A DNA stretch of 30,419 nt from CAYVQU01 sp964453155 (GCA_964453155.1 CAYVQU010000054.1:1-30419), one strand, 5' to 3'; shown: positions 7,576 through 15,712, counted from the stretch's first letter. Notes: generated by a model from the letters alone, not told the origin. Numbers and translations: made by a program.

Positions 7576-9790
7576 AAGCATATTCGTATTTTGTAGCTTG
7601 CTGCTGATTATTGCTAGCTGTGCAACCCCACCTGCCGCTCAGGTGGAACCTGTTACCGAAGAGCAATCAGCTAATACTGAAGCCCCTCAACAGACTGCCA
7701 CCACAATCCCCACCGATGTCCCGACATTTACGCCTACCTTAGAACCAACAGCCACCAACACACCTGAACCTTCGCCAACGCCCGAACCGACCGCGACTGC
7801 CACGCCATTACCGAAACCGATTTCGGCCGATAATGCGGATCGGTTAGTGTTGGTAACCTCCTTCGACTTGGACCGTAAGTTTCTGGCCCATCATCGTAGT
7901 AATTGGGGCGTCGGCCGCTGGAACCCGGATGGAAGCTTAATTGCACTAGAAACGGATTTAGGCATTGATATCGTTGACGGGACCACTTTAGATTTCGTGG
8001 CTGAATTCCCCGATTTTATTCCAGTCGATTTTCTAGCAGACGGCAAATTAGCTGCCCGGAAAGGTGTCGAACTCCATTTGTTGGATTTAGTAAATAATTC
8101 CAGTGAGTCTGTTTATTCCTTTGCGGCGGTTCCAGCAGTCATTGCCGTCAGCCAAGATGGCAACACAGTGGTCTATGTGATTGGGCCGCGCAATTACGCC
8201 AAGGTAGACCTGGTCAGCGGTGAACGCGAAGAGTTTGAAATATTGCGTCGGCTGAACTATATCGAATTGGTTGACCTGACCTTCAGCCCAGATGGGGTTT
8301 GGCTTTATGTCACCGGAAAGCTGGCCCTCGTCCGCCAGGGATTGACAACCCAGGTATTGGAGACCAGCCTTTTAGAGGCCGTCACCGGATCAGAAAATTT
8401 TACTTTCCGCCCGGCAGCCCCGCCGAATTTTAATTTCCATGATCCGCATCTGCTGTATTATTTGGCCACCGATGCCAATATTATTCGATTTATGCGCGCT
8501 ACGAATGATGGTCTCAGCGAATTTATTCAGACTACAGTTGCCGGGCGCTGGAGTGTTTGGGAATATGCCGCTGACGGCAAATGTCAAATTGGCTCGAATG
8601 CGAACGCATTGGCTTATGCAGCTGTCCCAGATGCTTCAAAGGTTGGGGTTATTTATTTTGTCCCCTATCACACTTGTCCAGATGATCGTTGGACGATTTC
8701 CAGTCAATTAATTTTGTATGATACTTCGGACCCTGTCAATAATGAAACTGTTTGGGAAAACACAGGACAATTTACCCGAAACTTTGCATTTTCTCCCCTA
8801 GATGACACATTTTTTACCATATCATCTGATCAGGTAGTCCGTTTGTGGTCTGCTATTAATGGCGAACAATTAGTGGAAAGAGCATATACGTTGGAATCAG
8901 AGCCTAAGCTTGATCCAGCAAATAAGCATCTTTATAGCCCCGCTGTAGAGCAGATTAATATTCTTGACTTGACCACTCAAACAGTCTCAGGCCAATTGGC
9001 TAATCCTGAAAATGAAAATGGTTTTGCCTATATTCGTAAGGTCGGCATCGGCCAATTTGTAGACAGTCAGATGCTTCTTGAGTTGGGTTTTACTTCAGTT
9101 GGCGGTGCCACCTCCGGGGAATGGCAAAAGAGCGATACGATCAGCGTAGATCGAGCTACTGCTACCGAAATTCGACGATTTCCAGAAGCGCAAGATTGTT
9201 ATCTCACTCCGAATGGCAGCCGGATGCTATGTAAGGCTGTCACCGGCCGGGCTGCTGAATTCAATCCCCCGACGGGACCATTTTCTCGGGGAGAATATTT
9301 CCATATCTACGAGACGGAAACCGGGGAGTTGTTGCAATCAATTAGCCTCGAAAACGCGGCGCATACTGCCCTGAGTCCCGATGGGGAGTTGTATTACACC
9401 TGTCGGGCCGAAACCAAAACCTTTAATCTCGCCCCAGTTGCAGGTGAGGGCGCGGTTTCCCAGTATTTGTTCCCGTGTCAGGCCGCGATCTTCCTCCCCG
9501 ATGGGAAGACGATCCTCTTGGCTGAAGGCACGTTAGTGGACTTAGAAACCAAAGAAGCGCGCGGGAATTTAGCCTTTGCTGAATCCCTAGCCGATTTTGG
9601 ATTTTTTCTGGTCCATCCGCAGGGCGATATGATTCTAATCAATAACGTCATCTACGACTTGAATTCCGGAGCCTTGCTCATCGAACTCCTCACCGATGGC
9701 GAGGTGATCGATGCCTTTTTCAGCACCGACGGCTTGACTTTAACGACCCTCACCCAACACACAGTTGCCGAATGGCAAGTGCAGCCGTAA
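7565..9790 (+). CDS. Lipoprotein with Thr/Pro linker and WD40-like beta-propeller
   Basis: A 741-residue exported lipoprotein. Residues 1-18 are a signal peptide ending in the lipobox I-A-S-C19. Residues about 35-85 are a Thr/Pro/Glu-rich spacer (TPEPSPTPEPTATATP type). The rest is rich in beta-strand repeats of WD40/PD40 flavour, such as FSPDGVWLYVTG and LSPDGELYYTC, which suggest a beta-propeller. It probably sits on the outer face of the membrane as a binding or scaffold protein. No catalytic motif is seen and its ligand is unknown. GGAGG lies 7 nt upstream of the ATG. It is followed after 18 nt by a paralogue with the same layout. Confidence 0.75.
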   Translation: MNRKSIFVFCSLLLIIASCATPPAAQVEPVTEEQSANTEAPQQTATTIPTDVPTFTPTLEPTATNTPEPSPTPEPTATATPLPKPISADNADRLVLVTSFDLDRKFLAHHRSNWGVGRWNPDGSLIALETDLGIDIVDGTTLDFVAEFPDFIPVDFLADGKLAARKGVELHLLDLVNNSSESVYSFAAVPAVIAVSQDGNTVVYVIGPRNYAKVDLVSGEREEFEILRRLNYIELVDLTFSPDGVWLYVTGKLALVRQGLTTQVLETSLLEAVTGSENFTFRPAAPPNFNFHDPHLLYYLATDANIIRFMRATNDGLSEFIQTTVAGRWSVWEYAADGKCQIGSNANALAYAAVPDASKVGVIYFVPYHTCPDDRWTISSQLILYDTSDPVNNETVWENTGQFTRNFAFSPLDDTFFTISSDQVVRLWSAINGEQLVERAYTLESEPKLDPANKHLYSPAVEQINILDLTTQTVSGQLANPENENGFAYIRKVGIGQFVDSQMLLELGFTSVGGATSGEWQKSDTISVDRATATEIRRFPEAQDCYLTPNGSRMLCKAVTGRAAEFNPPTGPFSRGEYFHIYETETGELLQSISLENAAHTALSPDGELYYTCRAETKTFNLAPVAGEGAVSQYLFPCQAAIFLPDGKTILLAEGTLVDLETKEARGNLAFAESLADFGFFLVHPQGDMILINNVIYDLNSGALLIELLTDGEVIDAFFSTDGLTLTTLTQHTVAEWQVQP

Positions 9791-9808
9791 AAATTGCGGA
9801 GGATTAAC

Positions 9809-11926
9809 ATGAAGATTACAATGAGATCCGTTGCCAGAATAGTATTGTTTATGGCGCTCTTCTTGACTGCCTGTACATCTGCTTCAACCGAATCGCAACC
9901 CGAGGCAGCAGCTCATCCGATGGAAGAGCCTGTCGAAGTAGTGCCGACCAATACATCGGAGCCAACGGCTACCCTGGAACCCACGTCAACCCCCACCGAC
10001 CCGCCGGAACCAACGGTGACCCCAGAACCAACGGCCACCGCGACACCCGAGCCGCAACCCCAGAAGATCACGGGAGATAACGCCGCCCAACTCACATATC
10101 AGGAGATGGTTGAAATTCCTCGCAAACCCAATTTGCAATGGCCTTACGTTTTGTTCTCTCCAGATAGTCAGAAAATGGTCGTGCAAACTGAGGCTGGAAT
10201 CGAAATACTGAAAGCGGATACGATGGAATTCGAAGCCAGTTATTCAAGCCTGAATGTCCACGGTTTTCTAGCGGATGGCCGCCTGTATGGTAAACAAATC
10301 GGCAGATTGGTTTTTGTAGATTTAGCTTCGGGTGAGGTTGAATCAATTGAGCTGGAAGCCAATTTTTCAGGCGTTTATGTGGTCAGTCCCCAGGCCAACA
10401 AGCTGGCCTATGTCGAAAATGACAATGCTATCCAAGTTATCGATTTAGTCAGCGGGGCTGTAAACTCAATCGGTATCAAAACTGCGGATCGCCTCAACAA
10501 ACTCATTTTTAGCGGTGATGGTTCCGTATTGTTGGCCTGGTGGCAATGGGAATATCCCCATGCCCATTATATTGCCTATGATGCAACTGCTGGTACGTGG
10601 CTGTATGAACAACCAACCAATCGAGTCGGTCCCAAACTGTTAGCTGGGGGCGAACATTTTGCCTACGAACCCCAAGGCAATAGCCTCTCCATCCGCACCT
10701 TTGCTGATAATAAAGAAATAACCTCCGCTCCCATGAGTATTTCTGCCGGAGGTTCTCTGTTTTTTGGATATACCTACGCGGATAATGGCGCCGCCCTGGC
10801 TGGTCGATATTGGAGTCGAGAGGGTATGGCAATCTTGTCAGTCGATGTTGAGGCTGCTGTCGGGGAAGCCGTTATTTTTTTTCCCGATATTGGCCCCGAA
10901 CCTGAATTGGTTTTTGCCCCAGATGCCGCGGCCTTCTTGGTTATCTGGCCCGATGACCGCCTGGAACTTCGGCAACGGGCTACTGGGGATGTTTTAGCGG
11001 AAACAGATCGTTATGCTATGGGCAGTAAACTGGCCTTAAGCCCGGACGGGACTCAGGTGGCGTGGTCCACTTTCCATTCTGTCAATGTTTTTGACTGGCA
11101 AACCGGTCAATTTACGTTCCAGGTCGAAAGTGAAGCTTTACCCACCAATGTGGGCCGGGTGAGTTTTGTGGGAGAATCTACCCTGGCGGTGGAAATGGTT
11201 GATAGTTTTTATAATGAGGAAGGTTGGCCAACCAGATTGCTCCAGGTGGATTTATGGAATCTGGATTCAGGAGATATCAACACCTCCTTCAACTATTTAA
11301 ATGCCTGTGATTCTCAAGATGAGGGTCAATACCTGCGCTGCGCACTTTATAAAGATACCGGTGAATTGGCCGCGACGCGCCTTTTTTTACTTTCGAATCC
11401 GAATATCATTCCGATATCGGATAACACCGAAACGATTTTCATGGTCGGCAGTCCTACGGCCAATAGTGTGGCCTATTGTGAGGCGAGTTCTAATTCGATC
11501 GCGGTTAAAGCGGAGTTGGCACCGCTCTCCCGGCTGGCCTACCCCTGCCAATCCTTCTTCTATGACCCCGCGGGTGAATACTTGTATTTACAAGATGGCG
11601 CAGTCGTGCGTATTGCTTCGGGTGAAAAAGTGCTGCAATTGGCCGTAGATGATACTGGCAAGGCCTTTGAATCCGAGTTCATCGGTCCCTTCCTGCCAAT
11701 TATTATGCACCTTCAACTCGAAGATCACAATGGGCAACCCCCGCAGTACCTGTTTGGAGATGGGTTTATCGTTATCAACAACCGGGTCTTTGAGGCGAGT
11801 AGTGGCGCCCTGTTAGTAGAATTAACCGGTAGCATTTCGGTCCAGGGGATTACATTCAGTGAAAATGGGAAATCTCTGCTATTGCTGACCAACCGCGGCC
11901 TCGAACGTTGGCAGGTTGTGCAATAA
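9809..11926 (+). CDS. Paralogous lipoprotein with Thr/Pro linker and WD40-like beta-propeller
   Basis: A 705-residue lipoprotein with signal peptide and lipobox L-T-A-C22, a Thr/Pro/Glu spacer at about 45-85, then beta-propeller-type repeats (LFSPDSQKMVV, LSPDGTQVAWS, FSENGKSLLLL). After the spacer, 'ITGDNAAQL' corresponds to 'ISADNADRL' in the gene before it, and both end in a short 'GLERWQV'/'TVAEWQV' type strand, so the pair arose by tandem duplication. The reading frame opens at TTG 9794, but GGAGG at 9800-9804 places the real start at ATG 9809. Likely co-transcribed with the first copy. A strong terminator follows. Function is unknown beyond surface-anchored binding. Confidence 0.75.
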   Translation: MKITMRSVARIVLFMALFLTACTSASTESQPEAAAHPMEEPVEVVPTNTSEPTATLEPTSTPTDPPEPTVTPEPTATATPEPQPQKITGDNAAQLTYQEMVEIPRKPNLQWPYVLFSPDSQKMVVQTEAGIEILKADTMEFEASYSSLNVHGFLADGRLYGKQIGRLVFVDLASGEVESIELEANFSGVYVVSPQANKLAYVENDNAIQVIDLVSGAVNSIGIKTADRLNKLIFSGDGSVLLAWWQWEYPHAHYIAYDATAGTWLYEQPTNRVGPKLLAGGEHFAYEPQGNSLSIRTFADNKEITSAPMSISAGGSLFFGYTYADNGAALAGRYWSREGMAILSVDVEAAVGEAVIFFPDIGPEPELVFAPDAAAFLVIWPDDRLELRQRATGDVLAETDRYAMGSKLALSPDGTQVAWSTFHSVNVFDWQTGQFTFQVESEALPTNVGRVSFVGESTLAVEMVDSFYNEEGWPTRLLQVDLWNLDSGDINTSFNYLNACDSQDEGQYLRCALYKDTGELAATRLFLLSNPNIIPISDNTETIFMVGSPTANSVAYCEASSNSIAVKAELAPLSRLAYPCQSFFYDPAGEYLYLQDGAVVRIASGEKVLQLAVDDTGKAFESEFIGPFLPIIMHLQLEDHNGQPPQYLFGDGFIVINNRVFEASSGALLVELTGSISVQGITFSENGKSLLLLTNRGLERWQVVQ

Positions 11927-11964
11927 AGCGTTTCAAACGTAATTTCTAGCAATTAGATGAATCA

Positions 11965-12000
11965 GGACTGCGGTTCCTATCAGGAACCACAGTCCTTTTT
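11965..12000 (+). terminator. Rho-independent terminator after the lipoprotein pair
   Basis: GGACTGCGGTTCCT (11965-11978) pairs with AGGAACCACAGTCC (11982-11995), with one mismatch and a 3-nt loop, followed by five T. It ends the two-lipoprotein transcript. Confidence 0.88.
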
Positions 12001-12011
12001 GGGGATTGCCG

Positions 12012-12773
12012 TTAGATTAATATCCCAAACTCAATTTCGGTCGCGATCTGCCAGGGAAGAATATCGTTCTCACTGAATTGCTCGAAAACCGCGCGGGCGG
12101 CCGCGACAAAATTAGAATATTTTGGTTCATCAGGGGTAGGGGCAAATGAAGCCGACCGCATCCCACCCAGGAAAATTTCCCAAGTATGGGGGAAAACGTG
12201 GGGGAATTGCTGAATTTGATAAGTTTCTGGCGTGAAATAAAATTTCCGGCGATTGATTTTCGCACCGGGATGTTCGACTGGATTTACCTGCCGGTTTTCA
12301 TCCGCAAAAACCGCGCCAACAGCCGCGTTGAGTTCGGTATCCAGGGGTAAGATGCGGGCGGTGTACAACCAAGTGCGGGCTTTACCAATCCGGCGGAATT
12401 CGGCCCGGGCGGCCTCCGGTTCAAACCAGTGAATGGCTTGCCCAGCGGTGATCAGGTCAACACGATCAGTGGGCAGCGGGATATTTTCGGCGGTGCCGCC
12501 AATACTATGAAATCCGGGCTGTTCATGGTATTGGGTCATTGCAATCTGGCGCATGTCAGCATTGGGTTCAACTGCGTAGACTTGGCTGAAGTGATCCAAT
12601 AATTGATGGGTCAAGCGCCCGGTACCCGCACCAATATCTGCGACCACGGAATCTACTGTTAATCCCGAATTCTCTACAAAACTTGCCAGCGCGGTGGGGT
12701 CAAAATCGGGCCGAGATTGGGCATAGACTTCCGCCTTAGTACTGTAATGCTGTCCCGCGGTAGAGTCAGTCAT
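12012..12773 (-). CDS. Class I SAM-dependent methyltransferase (UbiE/Coq5-like)
   Basis: A 253-residue methyltransferase. Motif I is VVADIGAGTGRLTHQLL (D46-IGAGTG52), followed by VYAVEPNADM (acidic E for the SAM ribose), GGTAENIPLPTDRVDLITAGQAIHWF for motifs II-III, and a short C-terminal region. The AIHWF segment is typical of the family that includes trans-aconitate and ubiquinone or menaquinone methyltransferase-like enzymes. Substrate unknown; cytoplasmic. Its start overlaps the end of the HIRAN gene by 8 nt. It closes a three-gene operon with the 2H phosphoesterase and the HIRAN protein, which may hint at a nucleic-acid substrate, but that is speculation. Confidence 0.82.
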   Translation of the reverse strand: MTDSTAGQHYSTKAEVYAQSRPDFDPTALASFVENSGLTVDSVVADIGAGTGRLTHQLLDHFSQVYAVEPNADMRQIAMTQYHEQPGFHSIGGTAENIPLPTDRVDLITAGQAIHWFEPEAARAEFRRIGKARTWLYTARILPLDTELNAAVGAVFADENRQVNPVEHPGAKINRRKFYFTPETYQIQQFPHVFPHTWEIFLGGMRSASFAPTPDEPKYSNFVAAARAVFEQFSENDILPWQIATEIEFGILI

Positions 12774-13083
12774 AAATTAGAAATTCAACATTTACCCCGC
12801 GGGTTGGTCGCTCTTCAGAACCGCCGGTGATATTCGTAATCCTGGCATCGACGGCAGTGCCCTGATCGATGAGTGGGGCAATTTCTTGGGCTAATTCTGG
12901 ATTGACATAACCAACTTGATAGGCCACGTATACCCCAATATTGTCGTGACTGTATTGGTTGGGTTCGCGGATCAGCAGGAGCTGTTGCCCTTCATAACAT
13001 AGTTCGCCGATGATTTCCTGACGGCTGGTACCATCCATATTCGTGCGGGTGACGCCGGAGAGCTTCGAAAAAATGGTTTCCAT
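12766..13083 (-). CDS. Stand-alone HIRAN-domain protein
   Basis: A 105-residue protein that is essentially one HIRAN domain. The stretch GVTRTNMDGTSRQEIIGEL, then QLLLIREPNQYSHDNIGVYV, then VGYVNPELAQEIAPLIDQGT follows the HIRAN pattern (conserved REP-N--D-NAV-V and a G-Y-hydrophobic-A--IAPL-D segment). HIRAN domains bind 3' ends of single-stranded DNA in proteins such as HLTF, and short bacterial stand-alone copies exist with undefined roles. It starts 3 nt after the stop of the 2H phosphoesterase gene and overlaps the methyltransferase gene by 8 nt, so the three are co-translated. This arrangement suggests a DNA- or RNA-end-handling function. Confidence 0.85.
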   Translation of the reverse strand: METIFSKLSGVTRTNMDGTSRQEIIGELCYEGQQLLLIREPNQYSHDNIGVYVAYQVGYVNPELAQEIAPLIDQGTAVDARITNITGGSEERPTRGVNVEFLIYD

Positions 13084-13086
13084 AAT

Positions 13087-13656
13087 TTAACCTATTGGGA
13101 GTTTTTTGTAAGTCATATACCCGTAATCCAGCCGAAAATTGTCGTCATAGACAAACATCGCCAGTTCTCGGGTTGTAAACCGGATGTTAACCGGGTTATG
13201 GGGATATTCAGCAACGATTTTTTGATAAACGCTCAGCGGCTGCTGGCCAATCGCGATCGTCATATGGAAATGATACTCATCGCCATCGTGATCGGCTGGG
13301 GTTGGGCCGAGAAGATCAATCAACTCCTGATTTACTCGGAAATGCAAATCTCGCAAGTGTTTGGTTTGTTCAACATCCAACCATAGAATCCCGGTTTCAA
13401 AACCATCCCAGGTAATGGGAATGGCCTGTAGTTCTGTAAGTTGAATTTCAAACGGTTGGATGCTGGCGGCTAACCGATTCATGTAGGCCTCTAATTCAGC
13501 GAGATCAGCGACTTTAAATGGCTGCTTGAGCGAAACATGGGGCTCGAGGCGGGCGACATCCAGTCCGATATCATGATTGCGGTGTGATTCCCAGGCGATC
13601 TGACGAACAAAATTAAAAGTGTTGTGGTCAGCCAGCAGGGCAAAGGTAGCTTTCAT
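13087..13656 (-). CDS. 2H phosphoesterase / 2'-5' RNA ligase-like protein
   Basis: A 189-residue protein with the two H-x-[ST] motifs that define the 2H superfamily: H40-V-S in LEPHVSLKQPF and H131-M-T in EYHFHMTIAIG. Members cleave or form 2',5'- or cyclic phosphodiester bonds in RNA and nucleotides (ThpR/LigT group, CPDase, YjcG-like). The spacing and length fit the YjcG/LigT type. The longer start at 13665 is rejected because its ATG overlaps a GAAGGA Shine-Dalgarno that is correctly placed for ATG 13656. It is the first gene of the operon with the HIRAN protein and the methyltransferase. The exact reaction is not determined. Confidence 0.82.
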   Translation of the reverse strand: MKATFALLADHNTFNFVRQIAWESHRNHDIGLDVARLEPHVSLKQPFKVADLAELEAYMNRLAASIQPFEIQLTELQAIPITWDGFETGILWLDVEQTKHLRDLHFRVNQELIDLLGPTPADHDGDEYHFHMTIAIGQQPLSVYQKIVAEYPHNPVNIRFTTRELAMFVYDDNFRLDYGYMTYKKLPIG

Positions 13657-13726
13657 ATTAAACATCCTTCGTTATGTCGATTTCACCTGAATTGTAACCG
13701 GAAATATCTGAAACGATACGCCATCT

Positions 13727-13758
13727 AAAAACGCCCCTTGGAAATTCGAGGGGCGTCT
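13727..13758 (-). terminator. Intrinsic terminator after the OsmC gene
   Basis: On the minus strand, GACGCCCC...GGGGCGT (pairs 13750-13756 with 13731-13737) is followed by TTTT (plus-strand A-run 13727-13730). It lies 26 nt beyond the OsmC stop and separates it from the 2H/HIRAN operon. Confidence 0.8.
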
Positions 13759-13783
13759 CTTTCCACAGATTACGGCTAACTGA

Positions 13784-14251
13784 TTACTGCGCGACGAACT
13801 CCCCCCGAACAACTAATTCCTTTTCATCAGCCCCTTTGTCTTCGAAGATGTGATAAACCAACCGCATCGGGAAAGCCTTCGCCAACATGTTCTGGGCTGG
13901 GCAATAACGCGTCGCTGAAAGCTCGATCGAGCGCCGAACGGCCTTCTCATTAATATTGTGCCCGGTGATCAGATACTCGATCTCGGCTTCAGTAAAGACA
14001 TACGGATGTGAATCGGCATGTTCGGTATTGACCTTGACTTCGAAATCCGTCACATCCTGGCGTTTCTTACGTAAGATCGAAATCACATCCATCGCGGTGC
14101 AACTTCCCAGACTGATCGCCAATAACTCGAGGGGGCGAAAGCCATCATTATCCCCACCCACTGCGGGCGAGGTCCCCAAGGGCACTTCAAACCCGGACTC
14201 GGCCGAGCCGGTAAAACTCATCTTTCCCTGCCAATTTACTTTTGCTTCCAT
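13784..14251 (-). CDS. OsmC/Ohr-family peroxiredoxin-like protein
   Basis: A 155-residue protein with the OsmC fold pattern: a beta-rich N-terminus, GGDNDGFRPLELLAISLGSC with C51 on the central helix, then C117 in ATRYCPAQNML. The two cysteines form the peroxidatic/resolving pair that reduces organic hydroperoxides, and 'PLELLAISLGSCTAMDV' is a hallmark of the family. This version looks like the YhfA/OsmC subgroup rather than classical Ohr. It belongs to a redox block with the TlpA-like thioredoxin and the disulfide oxidoreductase upstream, all on the minus strand. A thiol reductant from these neighbours is plausible but not shown. Confidence 0.88.
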   Translation of the reverse strand: MEAKVNWQGKMSFTGSAESGFEVPLGTSPAVGGDNDGFRPLELLAISLGSCTAMDVISILRKKRQDVTDFEVKVNTEHADSHPYVFTEAEIEYLITGHNINEKAVRRSIELSATRYCPAQNMLAKAFPMRLVYHIFEDKGADEKELVVRGEFVAQ

Positions 14252-14262
14252 GTTTTCTCCGA

Positions 14263-14345
14263 AAGGTCAAAACCGTCCAATAAGTCTAAACTGTCTGACT
14301 AGTCTGACCAATTAGACCCTTTAGACCTCTTAGACTAATCAGACA
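14263..14345. repeat. Word-repeat region (GTCTGACTAGTCTGACC type)
   Basis: Repeated GTCTAA/GTCTGAC words on the left and TTAGAC/CAGAC words on the right form an imperfect inverted repeat. It contains a 19-nt exact match (14306-14324) to 2349-2367, about 12 kb away. Confidence 0.6.
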
Positions 14346-14348
14346 CAT

Positions 14349-14921
14349 TCACTCTCTCAATAAGGGCGTTACGTACTCTTCCAAAGTCGCGGCATCAATC
14401 CCACCCGACCATGCCAACCGAACAGTACCGGTTTTATCGATCACAAACGAGGATGGCAGTGCCATGGTTTTGAACGCGGCCAGCGTTTCACTATCGTAAT
14501 CCAGCCACATCGGGAAGGTCAGGCCGTAGCGGTTCACGAAATCTGCGACTTCGGCTTGTTTATCTCCCGCGTTGACTCCCACCAAGACGAAATCATCATC
14601 TTTATGGGCCCGGTAATAGGCCTCCAACTCGGGCATCTCAGCCCGGCAGGGCGGACACCAGGTGGCCCAATTATTGATCAACACGACCTGGCCGCGCAAA
14701 TCCGCCAGTGAAACGTGATAGCTGTTGAGATCGGTTAAGTTGATCTCCGGGGCCGGATAGTTTACCGCCGCAGGGACTGCACCGAAATTCCCCTCGCTTT
14801 TCGTAGGTGTTTTCTCTTTCGGGACAAAAACGATTACCGCCACTGCTAAAAAAATCAACCCCAAACCCATAAAAATGAGGGGAAGAGGCGATTGCCGTAA
14901 ATTTTTATTGCTTTTATTCAT
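14349..14921 (-). CDS. Membrane-anchored TlpA/ResA-like thioredoxin
   Basis: A 190-residue thioredoxin-fold protein with one N-terminal hydrophobic helix (about 13-33) and no lipobox, so the catalytic domain faces outside the membrane. The active site is W88-C89-P-P-C92 in NNWATWCPPCRAEMPEL, as in TlpA/ResA and AhpC-TSA-type reductases. FKTMALPSSFVIDKTG carries the cis-proline. Such proteins reduce disulfides during cytochrome c or lipoprotein maturation or respond to oxidants. A longer start at 14942 (MWYKLLE...) is possible, but 14921 gives the usual K-rich N-terminus; neither has a clear Shine-Dalgarno. It lies in the redox block between OsmC and the disulfide oxidoreductase. Confidence 0.85.
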   Translation of the reverse strand: MNKSNKNLRQSPLPLIFMGLGLIFLAVAVIVFVPKEKTPTKSEGNFGAVPAAVNYPAPEINLTDLNSYHVSLADLRGQVVLINNWATWCPPCRAEMPELEAYYRAHKDDDFVLVGVNAGDKQAEVADFVNRYGLTFPMWLDYDSETLAAFKTMALPSSFVIDKTGTVRLAWSGGIDAATLEEYVTPLLRE

Positions 14922-14952
14922 TTCGAGTAGTTTATACCACACGCATATGTTT

Positions 14953-15017
14953 TAACCACAAAGGACACCAAGATTCACAAAGCGTTTTCTTTGTGCTCCT
15001 TCGTGTCCTTCGGGGTA
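14953..15017. repeat. Word-repeat palindrome (CACAAAGGACAC type)
   Basis: AAGGACAC (14961-14968) pairs with GTGTCCTT (15003-15010), and CACAAAG (14976-14982) pairs with CTTTGTG (14989-14995). It fills the gap between the TlpA-like gene and the selenoprotein stop. Confidence 0.65.
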
Positions 15018-15028
15018 AATATTTTTTA

Positions 15029-15697
15029 CTAGCCCTTCTTCAGAGCCTTTTTGATTTCCATGACCAGCATCCCCTCTGGCATGGCGCCAACGACTTTGCT
15101 CAATCCATGGTTGATCGAGGTATCGGGCACCCCCATCACGCCATATTTCTGGGAGAGTTCGGGGAATTCGGTGGCCTCGACGGCTTCAGCCTGAACCAGA
15201 GTACTTTCCATCGCTAACTGGTGAGCGAGCACCACGGCTCGCGGACAGTGCGGTCAAGTGGGGGTGGCGAACACCTGCAGGTGAACGGGTTCGTCTAACT
15301 CAGCCAGGAACTGACGGGTCTGGTCTTGCAGGCCGGAGTCGCCGCCCGAAACCATCAGCAAATCCTGGATGAAGGCGCTGAACTCATACCCCGAGGGAAT
15401 CCCGGCATAGCGGATGCCATAATCGATCGGTCCATCCTCATTTTCACCAGCGATCACAATCCCAGGGGCCAACTCGACGTTATAGTTTTCAGCCACTGCG
15501 GCGTCTTCATCAATATCGAAAACGCTCAGGTTCAACAAATCCGAAATACTGGTGATCTCGGTCAACAATTGTTCGGTATCAGCGCAGTATTGGCACAGTT
15601 CCTGCGTACCAAAAAACAACACATTCACCGGGGATTTCAGGTCTTTGAACGCGTCCTGAATTTGCCCGATGACTTGTTCATTCAATAAACTGGTCAT
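15029..15697 (-). CDS. Protein disulfide oxidoreductase, probable selenoprotein (UGA = Sec148)
   Basis: Read through the in-frame UGA at 15254-15256, this is a 222-residue protein of two thioredoxin/glutaredoxin-fold units, the size of prokaryotic protein disulfide oxidoreductases. Unit 1 has C35-Q-Y-C38 in GTQELCQYCADTE. Unit 2 has Sec148-P-H-C151 in VFATPT-U-PHCPRAV, where relatives have CP[HY]C. Conserved family text continues after the UGA (VLAHQLAMES, EATEFPELSQKYGVMGVP with the cis-proline), so the downstream part is under protein selection. A SECIS-like hairpin begins a few bases after the UGA. The ATG at 15697 has GGAG at normal spacing. Without recoding it would look like a 147-residue fragment plus a 68-residue fragment. 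Sequencing error or a recent nonsense mutation is the alternative. Confidence 0.85.
15217..15256 (-). promoter_or_regulatory. Candidate bacterial SECIS element with its UGA
   Basis: On the minus strand the UGA (15256-15254) is followed by an 11-nt spacer and then GCGAGC (15242-15237), loop CGUGGU (15236-15231) and GCUCGC (15230-15225), a perfect 6-bp apical stem. The loop starts 17 nt after the UGA and has G at its second position followed by U. A lower stem ACUG/CAGU (15249-15246 with 15220-15217) closes it across a small internal loop. This matches the known layout of bacterial SECIS elements (apical stem-loop, G in the first loop positions, fixed distance from UGA). Confidence 0.75.
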
Positions 15698-15712
15698 ATC
15701 ATCTCCATCAAT

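Noticed and set aside
15029..15235. Separate 68-residue gene, or a pseudogene pair with 15254-15697
   Set aside because: The two pieces are in the same frame, separated only by a UGA exactly at a catalytic Cys codon, and a SECIS-like hairpin follows. A single selenoprotein explains this better than a broken gene.
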